Below are positions 8,488-17,844 of a DNA stretch of 64,000 nt, in pieces. The notes below the pieces were generated by a model. That model searched no databases and was not told the origin of the DNA. It worked only from the letters and a program-made list of their open reading frames with translations. Position 1 is the first letter of the stretch. Every line of letters starts with the position of its first letter. This DNA is from JAFEDN01 sp963795715. Its GTDB lineage: Bacteria; Pseudomonadota; Gammaproteobacteria; Coxiellales; Coxiellaceae. Location: positions 744,001 to 808,000 of the forward strand of contig CAWCIY010000002.1 in the NCBI GenBank assembly GCA_963795715.1, given 5' to 3'. The translations under genes and the position numbers were made by a program.

Positions 8488-10748
8488 TTCCCCGATTTAG
8501 TTACGGGACTGCCCCCTGAGCTCCTGTTGTTAGATTTTTTCTTCTTTTTTCGGCTGCGTTTTTTTCTTCTTTTTAGGCGCTTACCATTTGTTTTGTCTAA
8601 AGCGAGTTCAAAATCAATCATGCGTTTATCTAAATTGACACGCGCCACTAAAACTTGGATTGAGTCTCCCAAACGATAAATTTGCCCACTGTGCCTACCC
8701 ACCAGTAGGTGATTAACGGCGTCATACTTATAATAATCATTTTTTAAAGAGGTAATATGCAGTAAACCTTGTACATAAATATCATTCAATTCAACAAAAA
8801 CGCCGAAACTGGTCACATCACTGATAATGCCTGGAAAAATTTGCCCCTGTTTATTCAACATGTATTCACATTTGAGCCAATCAGTGGCGTCACGGGTAGT
8901 TAGATCCGCTCTGCGCTCTGTCATCGAACAATGTTGTCCCATCTCTTGCATTGTTTTTGGGCTGTAAGTAAATTCCTTTGAAGGTAGCTTTTGCAAAAGA
9001 AATTTGATGGCTCGATGCACTAATAAATCAGGATAGCGTCTAATAGGAGAAGTAAAATGAGTATAGGCATCATAGGCCAAACCAAAATGACCGCTGTTTT
9101 CTGGTGAATAAATCGCCTGGCGCAAGGATCTTAACAACACCGTTTGCAAAATATGAGCGTCCGCCCGACCTTCAATTCGCGCTAACAACTTGGCATAGTC
9201 TTGTGGTTGCGGTTTTTTGCCGCCGGTTAATCGTAAACTAAATGATTTTAAAAAATCACGCAAGGCTAATAAGCGCTGCGGTTCAGGTCCTTCATGTACT
9301 CTGTATAATGCGGGTATTTCGTTTTTTTGTAGAAAATCGGCGGCACAAACATTCGCCAATAACATCGCCTCCTCAATCATTCGATGAGCGGCATTTCGTT
9401 GAACAGGAATAATTTTCTCAATTTTTCCTTTGTCTCCGAAAACAATTCGAGTTTCCACGGTATCAAAGTCAATAGCTCCACGCAGTTGCCGTTGTCGCAA
9501 CAGTTTTTTAAATAATTCGTTAAACTCTTTAATATAAGGCAAAATTTCTAGATAAGCTTGAGTGGGTTCATTTAACATTTGAAAAACTTCAGTATAGGTC
9601 AATCGCGCTTTGGAATGCATGACCGCTTCATAAAAATGATAATCCTGAACTTCACCGTTAGCATCAATGTGCATTTCACAAGTTAAAACCAAACGGTCTA
9701 CGTTGGCTTTTAAAGAACATAAACCATTAGACAGTGTTTCTGGCAGCATCGGCAGCACTTTGTTGGGAAAATAAACCGAGTTCCCTCTGTTTTTAGCCTC
9801 TTGATCTAAACAGCTATCTGGCTTCACATACTCAGCAACGTCAGCGATCGCTACATACAAAGTCCAACCTTTTTTATTTTCTCGCCGGCAAAAAACGGCG
9901 TCATCAAAATCTTTGGCGTCTTCACCGTCGATGGTAACAAAAGATAAATCTCTGAGATCTATATAATGTTCTGGCACAAGCACATTGGCCGGAAATTTTT
10001 GCGCCTCACTGACCGTTTCTTGGGGCCAAACAAATGGCAAATTATGGGAGCGGATTGCCAACTCTACTTCCATACCGGGAGTGAGCCGATCACCCAATAC
10101 CTCGATCACTTTGCCTAAAGGCTGCCGGCGTTTAGTTGGTTGAGCGATGATTTCAACGACTACGAACTGGCCTGATTTGGCATTAGCGCGTTGATCTTCA
10201 GGAATAATAATGTCTTGGGTAATGAGTCTATTATCAGGATCGACGAAGGCAATGCCAGCTTCTAAATGATATTTGCCCACTACCTGGTGAGTGTTACGCT
10301 CAACAATTTCAGCAATTTGCCCCTCACGGCGACCTTTACTATCTATATTAACTACTCGAACCAAGGCACGGTCATCATTAAAGACCGTATCCATTTCTTT
10401 GGCTGGGAGAAATATATCAGGACTGCCATCGTCTGGAATCAAAAAACCAAAACCTTCTTTGTGCGATTGGATACGGCCAGGTACTAAATCCAAATCTTTT
10501 ACCAAGGCATAACTGCCACGGCGATTGGTCATTAATTGACCATCACGAACCATGGCTTTTAAACGCCGACGCAAGCCTTCATACTCTTCCTCTGTTTTGA
10601 TTCCCAAAGTTTCACATAGGGCTTGCCAACCCACGGGTTCTCCGGTGTCAGCCAAAAATTGCATGATGAATTCTCGGCTTGGAACCGGGTGATCATATTC
10701 CGAGGCTTCACGTTCTTTAAAAGGGTCTTTTTTTCGATATTTAGTCAT
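8484..10748 (-). CDS. rnr: ribonuclease R
   Basis: RNase R is a processive 3'-to-5' exoribonuclease that degrades structured RNA. The 754-residue protein has the expected order: N-terminal winged helix (about residues 20-90), cold-shock domains (90-240), RNB catalytic domain with DGEDAKDFDDAVF (near 275-285), C-terminal S1 domain (near 640-725) and a very basic tail of Lys/Arg runs. In many relatives rnr is next to rlmB. Here it heads the nnrD-tsaE-amiB-mutL group, and rlmB lies 35 kb away. Confidence 0.96.
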   Translation of the reverse strand: MTKYRKKDPFKEREASEYDHPVPSREFIMQFLADTGEPVGWQALCETLGIKTEEEYEGLRRRLKAMVRDGQLMTNRRGSYALVKDLDLVPGRIQSHKEGFGFLIPDDGSPDIFLPAKEMDTVFNDDRALVRVVNIDSKGRREGQIAEIVERNTHQVVGKYHLEAGIAFVDPDNRLITQDIIIPEDQRANAKSGQFVVVEIIAQPTKRRQPLGKVIEVLGDRLTPGMEVELAIRSHNLPFVWPQETVSEAQKFPANVLVPEHYIDLRDLSFVTIDGEDAKDFDDAVFCRRENKKGWTLYVAIADVAEYVKPDSCLDQEAKNRGNSVYFPNKVLPMLPETLSNGLCSLKANVDRLVLTCEMHIDANGEVQDYHFYEAVMHSKARLTYTEVFQMLNEPTQAYLEILPYIKEFNELFKKLLRQRQLRGAIDFDTVETRIVFGDKGKIEKIIPVQRNAAHRMIEEAMLLANVCAADFLQKNEIPALYRVHEGPEPQRLLALRDFLKSFSLRLTGGKKPQPQDYAKLLARIEGRADAHILQTVLLRSLRQAIYSPENSGHFGLAYDAYTHFTSPIRRYPDLLVHRAIKFLLQKLPSKEFTYSPKTMQEMGQHCSMTERRADLTTRDATDWLKCEYMLNKQGQIFPGIISDVTSFGVFVELNDIYVQGLLHITSLKNDYYKYDAVNHLLVGRHSGQIYRLGDSIQVLVARVNLDKRMIDFELALDKTNGKRLKRRKKRSRKKKKKSNNRSSGGSPVTKSGK

Positions 10749-10771
10749 TTTGATATTATCCTAAATTATAA

Positions 10772-10791
10772 GCTGGCAATCTACTCTGCCA
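10772..10791. other. hairpin upstream of lipoprotein gene and rnr
   Basis: CTGGCA and TGCCAG form a 6-base stem around an 8-base loop in the 151-base gap between the divergent rnr and lipoprotein genes. It may be an operator or leader hairpin. I see no convincing -35/-10 pair here. Confidence 0.25.
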
Positions 10792-10899
10792 GTAGGGTAA
10801 TTGTACCTGTTAGTCAGCAATTTCGTAATCATTTCTGGACCTTTGGGGATTTAAAAGCTATATTGAACAATAAGGACGGTTTTTTTCAAGGTAAAAGTT

Positions 10900-11196
10900 A
10901 TGCGGTCAATGTTAACAATGTGTATTCTCAGTTTGGGAGTTGCCGGGTGCCACAATGTTGAAAACAAAGAACCCGCAGGAGTAGGCGCTAATCCAACCAT
11001 GTGTGAAATTTTAAAACAAAATGTGATCAAAGCAGATTATTGGGATACAGATCCCAGTACTATGAAAAGAAAAAATGCCGTAGACCAAGCTAAGTCAGTA
11101 AAAGAATACAATTCTTATAATTGCGCAGAAGTCGTAGATTCGGCGCCAAACCCATATGAAACGTATCCTGATTCCATCTTTTCCAAGGGGCAGTGA
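10900..11196 (+). CDS. small predicted lipoprotein
   Basis: The 98-residue protein starts MRSMLTMCILSLGVAGC, a short signal peptide ending in the lipobox LGVAGC, so it is probably lipidated and anchored in the envelope. The mature part contains two further cysteines (PTMCEILKQN and SYNCAEV) and no known domain. An AAGG ribosome binding site lies at about 10889. It is convergent with alanine dehydrogenase with no spacer between the two stops. The function is unknown. Confidence 0.7.
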   Translation: MRSMLTMCILSLGVAGCHNVENKEPAGVGANPTMCEILKQNVIKADYWDTDPSTMKRKNAVDQAKSVKEYNSYNCAEVVDSAPNPYETYPDSIFSKGQ

Positions 11197-12312
11197 TTAT
11201 TGCAGAAAATCCAATGCTGGGAAATATTCCTTGTTTAAATTTTTAGCGACGCCGTGATGGGTAATATGGCCCTTGCAGACATTCAAACCATCCCGCAGAT
11301 GAATATCATCTAGAAGCGCCTTCCGGTATCCTTTGTTTGCCAATTGAATTACGAACGGTAGGGTTGCATTATTCAAAGCAAATGTGGAAGTCCGCGGAAC
11401 AGCACCCGGCATATTGGTAACGCAATAATGTACAATATTTTCTACTACATAGGTCGGTGCATCATGGGTAGTCGGCCGGCTGGCTTCAAAACAACCCCCT
11501 TGATCAATGGCTACATCTACCATAACAGAACCGGGTCTCATACGTGGCAACATGGAACGAGGCACTAATTTAGGCGCTGCTTCACCGGCAATTAAAACCC
11601 CGCCAATGACTAAATCAGCATCGATTACAAATTGCTCTATATTCGCAGCACTGGCATATGCGGTAGTAATTCTGCCACCAAATTGAAGATCCAGGTCTTT
11701 CAACCGATACAGTGATTTATCCAAAACAGTCACTATCGCTTCTAATCCCATCGCCATTCGTATCGCGTTGGTGCCCACGACTCCTCCTCCGAGCACCACC
11801 ACTTTGGCAGGAGGAACTCCGGGTACACCTCCTAGCAGAGTACCACTACCGCCCTGAGATTTTTCTAGACAATGTGCACCTGCCTGAATTGACAAACGCC
11901 CGGCCACTTGGCTCATGGGTGATAACAAAGGCAAATCACCATGGATGCCGGTTACTGTCTCATAAGCAATGGCTATGCAGCCGGATTTAATTAAGGCTTC
12001 AGCCTGTTCTGGATCTGGCGCCAAATGAAGATAGGTAAATAAAATTTGATTCTCATGCAACAGACCAAATTCACTGGGTTGTGGTTCTTTTACTTTTACG
12101 ATCATTTCGGCTTGTTGATAGACTTCTTTTGCTGAATTTAAAATAGTTGCTCCGGCATTAATATAATCTTGATCGGTAAAACCAATTCCTGCACCTAGAC
12201 CGGTTTCAACGAGAACTTGATGGCGGAAACTAGTCAACTCACGCACACTGGCCGGAGTTAAACCTACTCGAAATTCTTTTATTTTAATTTCAACTGGTAC
12301 ACCGATTATCAT
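11197..12312 (-). CDS. ald: alanine dehydrogenase
   Basis: Ald reversibly deaminates L-alanine to pyruvate and ammonia using NAD. The 371-residue sequence matches the family end to end: MIIGVPVEIKIKEFRVGLTPASVREL at the N-terminus, VKVKEPQPSE (substrate-binding Lys), MSQVAGRLSIQAGAHCLE, the Rossmann motif VVLGGGVVGTNA near residues 170-181, and VDVAIDQGGCFE. It is monocistronic, convergent with the lipoprotein gene. It could feed amino-acid carbon into central metabolism, which suits an amino-acid-consuming intracellular lifestyle (inference). Confidence 0.95.
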   Translation of the reverse strand: MIIGVPVEIKIKEFRVGLTPASVRELTSFRHQVLVETGLGAGIGFTDQDYINAGATILNSAKEVYQQAEMIVKVKEPQPSEFGLLHENQILFTYLHLAPDPEQAEALIKSGCIAIAYETVTGIHGDLPLLSPMSQVAGRLSIQAGAHCLEKSQGGSGTLLGGVPGVPPAKVVVLGGGVVGTNAIRMAMGLEAIVTVLDKSLYRLKDLDLQFGGRITTAYASAANIEQFVIDADLVIGGVLIAGEAAPKLVPRSMLPRMRPGSVMVDVAIDQGGCFEASRPTTHDAPTYVVENIVHYCVTNMPGAVPRTSTFALNNATLPFVIQLANKGYRKALLDDIHLRDGLNVCKGHITHHGVAKNLNKEYFPALDFLQ

Positions 12313-12499
12313 ATTTATGCTCCAACTTTTATGAATCTAAAGACCAAGGCCATTTTAATTGGAGTTTACAGTAACTGCAAATATAATTACTGGATTGTTT
12401 CGCTAACGCTCCCAATGACGAAAGCTCTGTGTAAAATAGAATTTTTTAATCAAAAATAGCTTTCACTCCATTAAGATTTCATTGCATTAACCAAAAATC

Positions 12500-12535
12500 A
12501 GCAGCCGAATCACATTAAAAGACAATTCGGCTGCT
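12500..12535 (-). terminator. rho-independent terminator after the small unknown gene
   Basis: AGCAGCCGAAT and ATTCGGCTGCT form a perfect 11-base stem with a 14-base loop. On the minus strand the hairpin is followed by GATTTTTGG. It lies just downstream of the stop of the gene at 12558, so it most likely ends that transcript. Confidence 0.7.
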
Positions 12536-12557
12536 AACCAAATTATCTTATTTTCGT

Positions 12558-12812
12558 TTATGTTTTCTCATCAACAATTCCAGACTGCGATATTATGAAC
12601 TGGCGCAAAGCCAAATCAACCAAATCGTCAAGCAAAGACATATATTGATGCTGAGACTCTAACGGCAACGATCTAATATCGAAGCCATTTGTACAGACAA
12701 GCAACAATGATTTAGCCTTTTCCAGACAATCTTGAACAATATCAGCCGGAGACAATCCCCGATGAGAACACAAGACGAAATCCGATTTTTCGGATAGAAT
12801 GACGTTAGCCAT
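12558..12812 (-). CDS. small hypothetical protein
   Basis: I choose the ATG at 12812 (MANVILSEKSDFVLC, 84 residues) because AGGAG lies 6 bases upstream of it. A longer frame to 12866 would run through an imperfect hairpin (about 12843-12877) and has no ribosome binding site. The sequence is helical, with SPADIVQDCLEKAKSLLLV and LDDLVDLALRQFI, and has no known domain or membrane segment. It has its own terminator downstream and stands alone. The function is unknown. Confidence 0.55.
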   Translation of the reverse strand: MANVILSEKSDFVLCSHRGLSPADIVQDCLEKAKSLLLVCTNGFDIRSLPLESQHQYMSLLDDLVDLALRQFIISQSGIVDEKT

Positions 12813-12884
12813 AATCAACTCCTGTAAGTTGGTTGTTGGTGAGTCCTGTCGCGATGTTGCAAGCATTGCGCCGGGACGCTTCTG

Positions 12885-12931
12885 AAAAAGTCTCCATCTT
12901 TGAGCCTTAACTAGACACTGGATGGAGACTT
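12885..12931 (-). terminator. terminator downstream of the AbiE remnant
   Basis: On the minus strand AAGTCTCCATC (12931-12921) pairs with GATGGAGACTT (12898-12888), a perfect 11-base stem, and the second arm runs into TTTTT. This is a good rho-independent terminator for leftward transcription from the AbiE-like pair. Confidence 0.65.
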
Positions 12932-12997
12932 CCCCTTAAGACTTCACATTATCAAAACTCTCCGTATAAATCAATCTTTCTATACATGATAATCGAC

Positions 12998-13231
12998 TTA
13001 AAATTGTGATTCTACTAACTTGATATCGACGTCTTCCGACATCCAAAAAATTATTTTATGAACCTTTTCCAGACATGTGCCACCGGAAAAAATTAATTGA
13101 TAGCCAGGAATTTTAACAGTTTCAAGAATTTTCAAAAGCTGTACTACATAATAATCTTTTTCAACAATCGCGGGATGAGATATTCCGAAAATATCCGCTA
13201 CTTCAAGAAGTTCCGTTTCAGTTATTTTCAT
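12998..13231 (-). pseudogene. AbiEii-like nucleotidyltransferase toxin, truncated
   Basis: The 77-residue product reads KITETELLEVADIFGISHPAIVEKDYYVVQLL, then LIFSGGTCLEKVHK and MSEDVDIKL. That is the N-terminal MNT-type nucleotidyltransferase part of AbiEii toxins (GG...L and the catalytic S-E-D-V-D-I). Full AbiEii proteins have well over 200 residues. Here the frame stops straight after the catalytic aspartates and no continuation is visible in other frames before the terminator at 12931. It overlaps the antitoxin gene by 4 bases. Probably a dead toxin. Confidence 0.7.
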
Positions 13232-13638
13232 CTTCTAGAAACCCTCAAACTAAAACGATTAGTTCCAATTTTTCTACTAAATCGACTATAGATAATAACT
13301 GAAGCATTAATTGGCAATTGGGTAGAACCTTTTTGATATTCTTCAAACGCGTTACTTGGTTCCCATTTTATATTCATACGGTCTAAAGCTTCTTTAGCTA
13401 CCTGATTAAAACCACCTGTTGCGGCTAACATAGGTTTATTAGTCAAAGAATTTAAGCGCGCCTTGGCATAAAGACCATAGCCAATTTTCATGAGCAGACC
13501 TTTTTTAACTAAAGCTAGCAATGCCCGCCCCACTTGATCATATCCCCCAAAAGCAGCAAAATCCCGGCGCATAAAAACATTTTGCTTAGACTGGCAAATT
13601 TGGACTTCAATTTTTGATTTTAGAGATTTTTTGATCAT
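13228..13638 (-). CDS. AbiEi-like antitoxin (DUF6088-type)
   Basis: This 136-residue protein has an N-terminal winged-helix-like region (VFMRRDFAAFGGYDQVGRALLALVKKGLLMKIGYGLYAKAR) typical of AbiEi or DUF6088 antitoxins, which repress their own operon. It ends in a basic segment. Its stop overlaps the start of the truncated AbiEii toxin by 4 bases (ATGA), the normal antitoxin-toxin order. With the toxin broken, this is likely a surviving antitoxin of a decayed type IV toxin-antitoxin pair. Confidence 0.68.
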   Translation of the reverse strand: MIKKSLKSKIEVQICQSKQNVFMRRDFAAFGGYDQVGRALLALVKKGLLMKIGYGLYAKARLNSLTNKPMLAATGGFNQVAKEALDRMNIKWEPSNAFEEYQKGSTQLPINASVIIYSRFSRKIGTNRFSLRVSRR

Positions 13639-14024
13639 ACGTCACCTTAATGCATAAAATATAGCAAACATACGACGCTTTCGCAAGCTGGGGCCACAAC
13701 AGATCACAATTTCAAAAATTGATCCACTTTTACTTCAGTAATACTGTCGAACCAGGGTGTTACCGACTTCGCTTAACTTGAGCCTGCGGTGATGAATTGC
13801 TGGGATTCATTCAAACGTAGCAGTTAGCGTTGTTAAGCGCATCCGCCAACGAGCTTAGCAACGGACCCGTTTATGCGATCTTGCGAATAGGCGGATGTCG
13901 CTTAAACAACGCGGAGTGGGTTTTCTCGACTCAGAACTTCGAACTAATTATTTGTTTTTTATAATTATTTTTATCACTTACTGTATTTATACTATACTTA
14001 TATTATATAAAAGAGATCAAATAT
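13639..14024. other. 386-base gap with a long inverted repeat
   Basis: I see no coding region here. TTAAGCGCATCCGCC (13833-13847) is matched by GGCGGATGTCGCTTAA (13890-13905), identical arms except for one extra base, enclosing 42 bases. The surrounding bases (about 13730-13930) are more GC-rich than the flanks and look like an old repeat element. The last 100 bases are very AT-rich and probably hold the promoter for the gene at 14025 (AAGAGATC ribosome binding site at about 14011). Confidence 0.45.
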
Positions 14025-14315
14025 ATGAAGAAAATAAAAGAAAAATTACGTAACTTATACTCAGTGCACGATCAAGAAGATAAATCCATTGCTTTGATTT
14101 TGGCAAAAAGCACCGAGGAAGCAAAAAAAATTTGGTACGATCCTGAAAATCATGAATTGATTTTTGTCACCAAAAACCAAGTTCAAAAAGTGCGTTTCAA
14201 GGAAATTAAAAAAGCCTTTTGGCCAACTCAACTCAGTAAATTGTTATCCGAAAAAAGGATTAAACCTGGAAAATCTCTGCTGTGTACTAAGTTGGCGCGA
14301 TATTACACTTTTTAA
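14025..14315 (+). CDS. small hypothetical basic protein
   Basis: The 96-residue protein is rich in Lys and aromatic residues (MKKIKEKLRNLYSVHDQEDKS, IWYDPENHELIFVTKNQVQKVRF). It has no signal peptide, membrane segment or domain that I recognise. The alternating pattern in the middle suggests a small beta sheet. It is expressed against its neighbours and converges on the IscU-like gene with a 4-base overlap of stops. Its start is supported by a purine-rich AAGAGATC at normal spacing. Confidence 0.5.
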   Translation: MKKIKEKLRNLYSVHDQEDKSIALILAKSTEEAKKIWYDPENHELIFVTKNQVQKVRFKEIKKAFWPTQLSKLLSEKRIKPGKSLLCTKLARYYTF

Positions 14316-14662
14316 GGGAAAAGCTGTTGCACTGCTTTTAATACCAGATTAGCAATATGAACTTTCAAATTTCCTAATTCTAGAGTTTGCAAAATCATTT
14401 GGGTATTTAAATTTCTAATCTGGGTTTCATTTTTATCTTCTAGCCAGGTGCAAATAAATTCTGCCGCTGCAAGTAGCTCTACAGAACCAAAGGCTTGAAA
14501 TTGCGCCCTTAAAACTTTTTCTTCATAAATGACATACAAAACCAATATCTCTTGATTTTCATGGCCCACCAAGCTGGTCCGCAAATATTCAGAACCTTGT
14601 GCTATTTCACCGCCGTGTTTTCGATCATGGAAAAAATTTAATAATTTTTGCGGATATTTCAC
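14312..14662 (-). CDS. IscU/NifU-N-like scaffold lacking cluster-binding cysteines
   Basis: The 116-residue protein aligns with IscU over its whole length: YPQKLLNFFHDRKHGGEI corresponds to the IscU start, and LRAQFQAFGSVELLAAAEFICTWLEDK to the FKTYGCGSAIASSSLVTEWVKGK region. The three Fe-S ligand cysteines of IscU are replaced: GAPACGD becomes GHENQE, YGCGS becomes FGSVE, and VKIHCS becomes VHIANL. It cannot hold a cluster in the classical way. It follows the cysteine desulfurase gene after 9 bases in the same direction, so it may regulate or receive sulfur from that enzyme. The fold call is good; the role is open. Confidence 0.72.
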   Translation of the reverse strand: MKYPQKLLNFFHDRKHGGEIAQGSEYLRTSLVGHENQEILVLYVIYEEKVLRAQFQAFGSVELLAAAEFICTWLEDKNETQIRNLNTQMILQTLELGNLKVHIANLVLKAVQQLFP

Positions 14663-14671
14663 GATTATACC

Positions 14672-15835
14672 CTACCTCGCCATAATCGGTGAAAGCTTTC
14701 GCAAATTGTTAACGTGTTGACGCAATTGTTCAATGAACTGGTCAATTTCAACAGCGGTAGTAAAGCGTCCGAAACTGATTCTTAAAGCACTGCGTGCTCG
14801 TTTTGCCGAAATTCCCATCGCAGTTAAAACATGTGAGGGGGTGTTATGTGCAGAATGACAAGCAGATCCAGTAGATAAAGCAAAATCCTGCAAACTGACG
14901 AGTAAGGTTTCGGCTTCAACACCTTGAATACTGATATTAAAACAATGCGGCACCCGCTGGTGAAAATCTCCATTTAGAAGAATCGCATCAATGGTTTGCA
15001 ATCCCTGCCAAAATCGTTGACTTAAATCCTGTACGTGTTGAGTATCTGCAAATAAGCGGGTCTGAGCTAACGCAAAAGCCGCACCCATGCCTACAATTTG
15101 ATGAGTTGGTAATGTCCCTGAACGCAATCCATATTCCTGTTCACCACCATGAATAAGAGGCAACAAACGTACCCGAGGCGTACGCCGCACGAACAAGGCG
15201 CCGATCCCTTTTGGGCCGTATACTTTATGAGCTGAAATTGCCATGAGATCTATCGGCAAATTTTTAACATTCACCGGTATTTTACCAATCGCTTGAACCG
15301 CATCTACGAACAAAATAACCCCGTTTTTTTTTGCAATGTGGGTTATCGCAGGGAGATTTTGAATGACACCGGTTTCATTATTGACCCACATAATGGCTGC
15401 TAAAATGGTATCGGGTCGAATTGCTTTTTCAAACTCGGATGGGTCTAAAAGACCATTCGAAGCTGGATTAAGGTAAGTAATCACAAAACCCTGGCTCTCC
15501 AAGTAGACACAGGTTTGCAAAACCGCAGCATGCTCAGTACGCAAAACAATTAAGTGTTTGCCTTTGCGTTGATAAAAAAAAGCGGCTCCTTTCAGTGCTA
15601 AATTAATGGCTTCGGTAGCTCCTGAAGTCCAAATAATTTCTCTTGGATCAGCGGATATCAGATTAGACACTTGCTTACGGGCGTTTTCAATGCGATCTGC
15701 GGCCAGCCAGCCAAAACGATGATTTTGAGAGGAAGGGTTACCGAAGAGCTCTTCGGAATTCATGCATTCATACATGGCGGCCAGCACCTCCGGATCAAAC
15801 GGAGTGCTGGCCATATAGTCTAAATAACTAGACAT
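14672..15835 (-). CDS. cysteine desulfurase (IscS/NifS family)
   Basis: This PLP enzyme converts cysteine to alanine and loads a persulfide for Fe-S clusters or tRNA thiolation. The 387-residue protein has YLDYMASTPFDPEV at the N-terminus, TSGATEAINLALKG, the PLP-lysine motif SAHKVYGPKGIGALF (Lys near 203) and the catalytic loop STGSACHSAHNTPSHVL (Cys near 325). It overlaps the OPT transporter stop by 8 bases upstream and is followed by the cysteine-less IscU-like gene. The usual isc genes (iscR, hscBA, fdx) are absent here, so this may be a second, specialised desulfurase. It could serve MnmA, encoded 8 kb away (inference). Confidence 0.9.
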   Translation of the reverse strand: MSSYLDYMASTPFDPEVLAAMYECMNSEELFGNPSSQNHRFGWLAADRIENARKQVSNLISADPREIIWTSGATEAINLALKGAAFFYQRKGKHLIVLRTEHAAVLQTCVYLESQGFVITYLNPASNGLLDPSEFEKAIRPDTILAAIMWVNNETGVIQNLPAITHIAKKNGVILFVDAVQAIGKIPVNVKNLPIDLMAISAHKVYGPKGIGALFVRRTPRVRLLPLIHGGEQEYGLRSGTLPTHQIVGMGAAFALAQTRLFADTQHVQDLSQRFWQGLQTIDAILLNGDFHQRVPHCFNISIQGVEAETLLVSLQDFALSTGSACHSAHNTPSHVLTAMGISAKRARSALRISFGRFTTAVEIDQFIEQLRQHVNNLRKLSPIMAR

Positions 15836-17809
15836 GTTCCTTACGTGCCGTTCGATATATCCAATAGCACAACAACAATGTGACGATTACACCGAAAACA
15901 AGCGCGGTTGGAGCAAAATGAGTAGAAACTAACGCTAACGCATCAGAGCTACCCATCACCACAAATGGAATAGCTAACAGAACCCCCATCAGCGCACTTC
16001 CAGCCACAATACCACAAGCCAGTAAAGTGCCATTTTGACTTTCTTCATGGGTATTCTTTTTGCCGCGTTTGGCCAAATGACTAATTAAAGTTCCGATAAA
16101 AATAGATGCCGGAATTTGGATAGGCAAATAGATTGCTAAACCCATACCCAGCACAACAAAACGTTTGCCGCGTTTTTTTAGTATTTCATCAGCAATAATG
16201 CCAAGGGCTGCCACCACTGCCCCAATACTGACCATTGCCCAATTAATATCACGTGTTAATACTCCTTTAGCAATAGTCGCCATCAAATTGGCTTGCGGCG
16301 CCGAAAGCATTTGGCTTGGGTCCATGCCCGGTCTTGGAAATACTCCACCCATACCGTAGGCATGAAACAATAGATTGAGTACCGGTGCAATCACTAAAGA
16401 GGACGCCACAATTCCTAAAATAAGGATCACTTGTTGCTTCCAAGGAGTAGCACCCACTATCTGTCCTGATTTCAAATCTTGAATATTTTCTAAAGAAATC
16501 GAAGGTAATGCGGTGACGACGGCGGTCACCACCAAAATAATCGTCACTAATTTACCGATTTCTACTGCATCTTGTCCTTTAAACAGTAATAAATATAAGC
16601 TTCCCAACAACAAGATGCTGATGATAATCATACCCGAAAGAGGGCTATTGGTTGACCCAATTAAACCAGCAAAGTAGCCGCATAATGTTGAAAGTAAAAA
16701 GCCGGCAATAATAATGAAGACCACAGTGGCTAACGAAACCAAAATCATGTGGGTGTTGCTGTAGTTAAGTCCTACGTGACTCATCAAATAATAGACTAAA
16801 AAGAATAGAAACACACTGACTACTACAGTAATCGCAATAATCCAGCTGAATGGAATATCTCTTTCCGTTCTTAATAATCCATTGCCAGCAGTATCATTTT
16901 TTAGCTTCGAAGCCTCCATAGATTGCTTAAATCCATGCAGAACCGGGCGTAGTAAAGTGATGAGAGTCCATACCCCTCCTACCAGCAAAACCCCTACGCC
17001 AACATAACGGCTTTGATGACTCCAAATACCCATCACCGCCTCATAAGCAGATGCTGCGTGCGGCATGCCATGTACCAAGCCAATGGCGGGAAGAATAACA
17101 AACCAGCCAACAATCATACCTACTAAAAAACTGATTCCTACTTGAAAACCGACAATATACCCGGCGGCAATGAGAGCGGGTTCAAAGCTAATGCTGATAC
17201 CGAATGCGGTTTTACCGACAAAGGACCAAGCATCTAATTCATCCCCAATGAGTTTAAAGCCAGATTGGATTAGACTAATTAATCCACCGGCTAAACCTCC
17301 TTGTGCTAAATAACTGAGATGCTTTCCACCCGTAGTACTGACTTTTAAAACGCTACCAACGGCAGTTCCTTCCGGAAAACGTAAGGTCGGAATAGCAAAT
17401 AAAATACGACGCAACGGCACAGAAAATAACACTCCAAGAATACCGCCTGCGATGGTAATCAAAACAGTTTGCCAATATGGAAAAGAAGTCCAAGCTTGAG
17501 TAATAATCAGTGCAGGTAAAGTAAACGCCATGGCGGCGGAAACTCCCTCACCTGCCGAAGCTGCAGTTTGAATCATATTACTTTCCAAGACATTCGATTG
17601 TCTTAAAGAAACGTAATATACCCATAGCTAATACTGCAGCCGGAATGGAAGCCGCAATGGTAGTGCCAATTTTTAATGCTAAATAAGCATCAGAAGCAGC
17701 TAAGATGGCTGCTAAAATAATGGAAATAATAATGACTTTAAAAGTCATTTCCGGTAATTTTGTTGATGCCGGTATCAGCGGCTCTATTTCGATTATTTTG
17801 CTTGGACAT
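15828..17809 (-). CDS. OPT family oligopeptide transporter, frameshifted
   Basis: OPT proteins are proton-coupled importers of oligopeptides or metal chelates. About 659 residues with many membrane helices can be read: EPLIPASTKLPEMTFKVIIISIILAAILAASDAYLALKIGTTIAASIPAAVL, then NMIQTAASAGEGVSAAMAFTLPALI. Two single-base insertions break the frame. One is near 17791 and joins start MSKQNN to EIEPLIP. The other is near 17601 and joins RFFK to QSNVLESNMIQ. The start at 17809 is chosen because GAGGAAG lies just upstream and the total length then fits exactly two extra bases. Peptide uptake would suit an intracellular lifestyle. Confidence 0.82.
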
Positions 17810-17844
17810 AACAGTCTTCCTCTGGAAAGCAATGCATAAATTTT

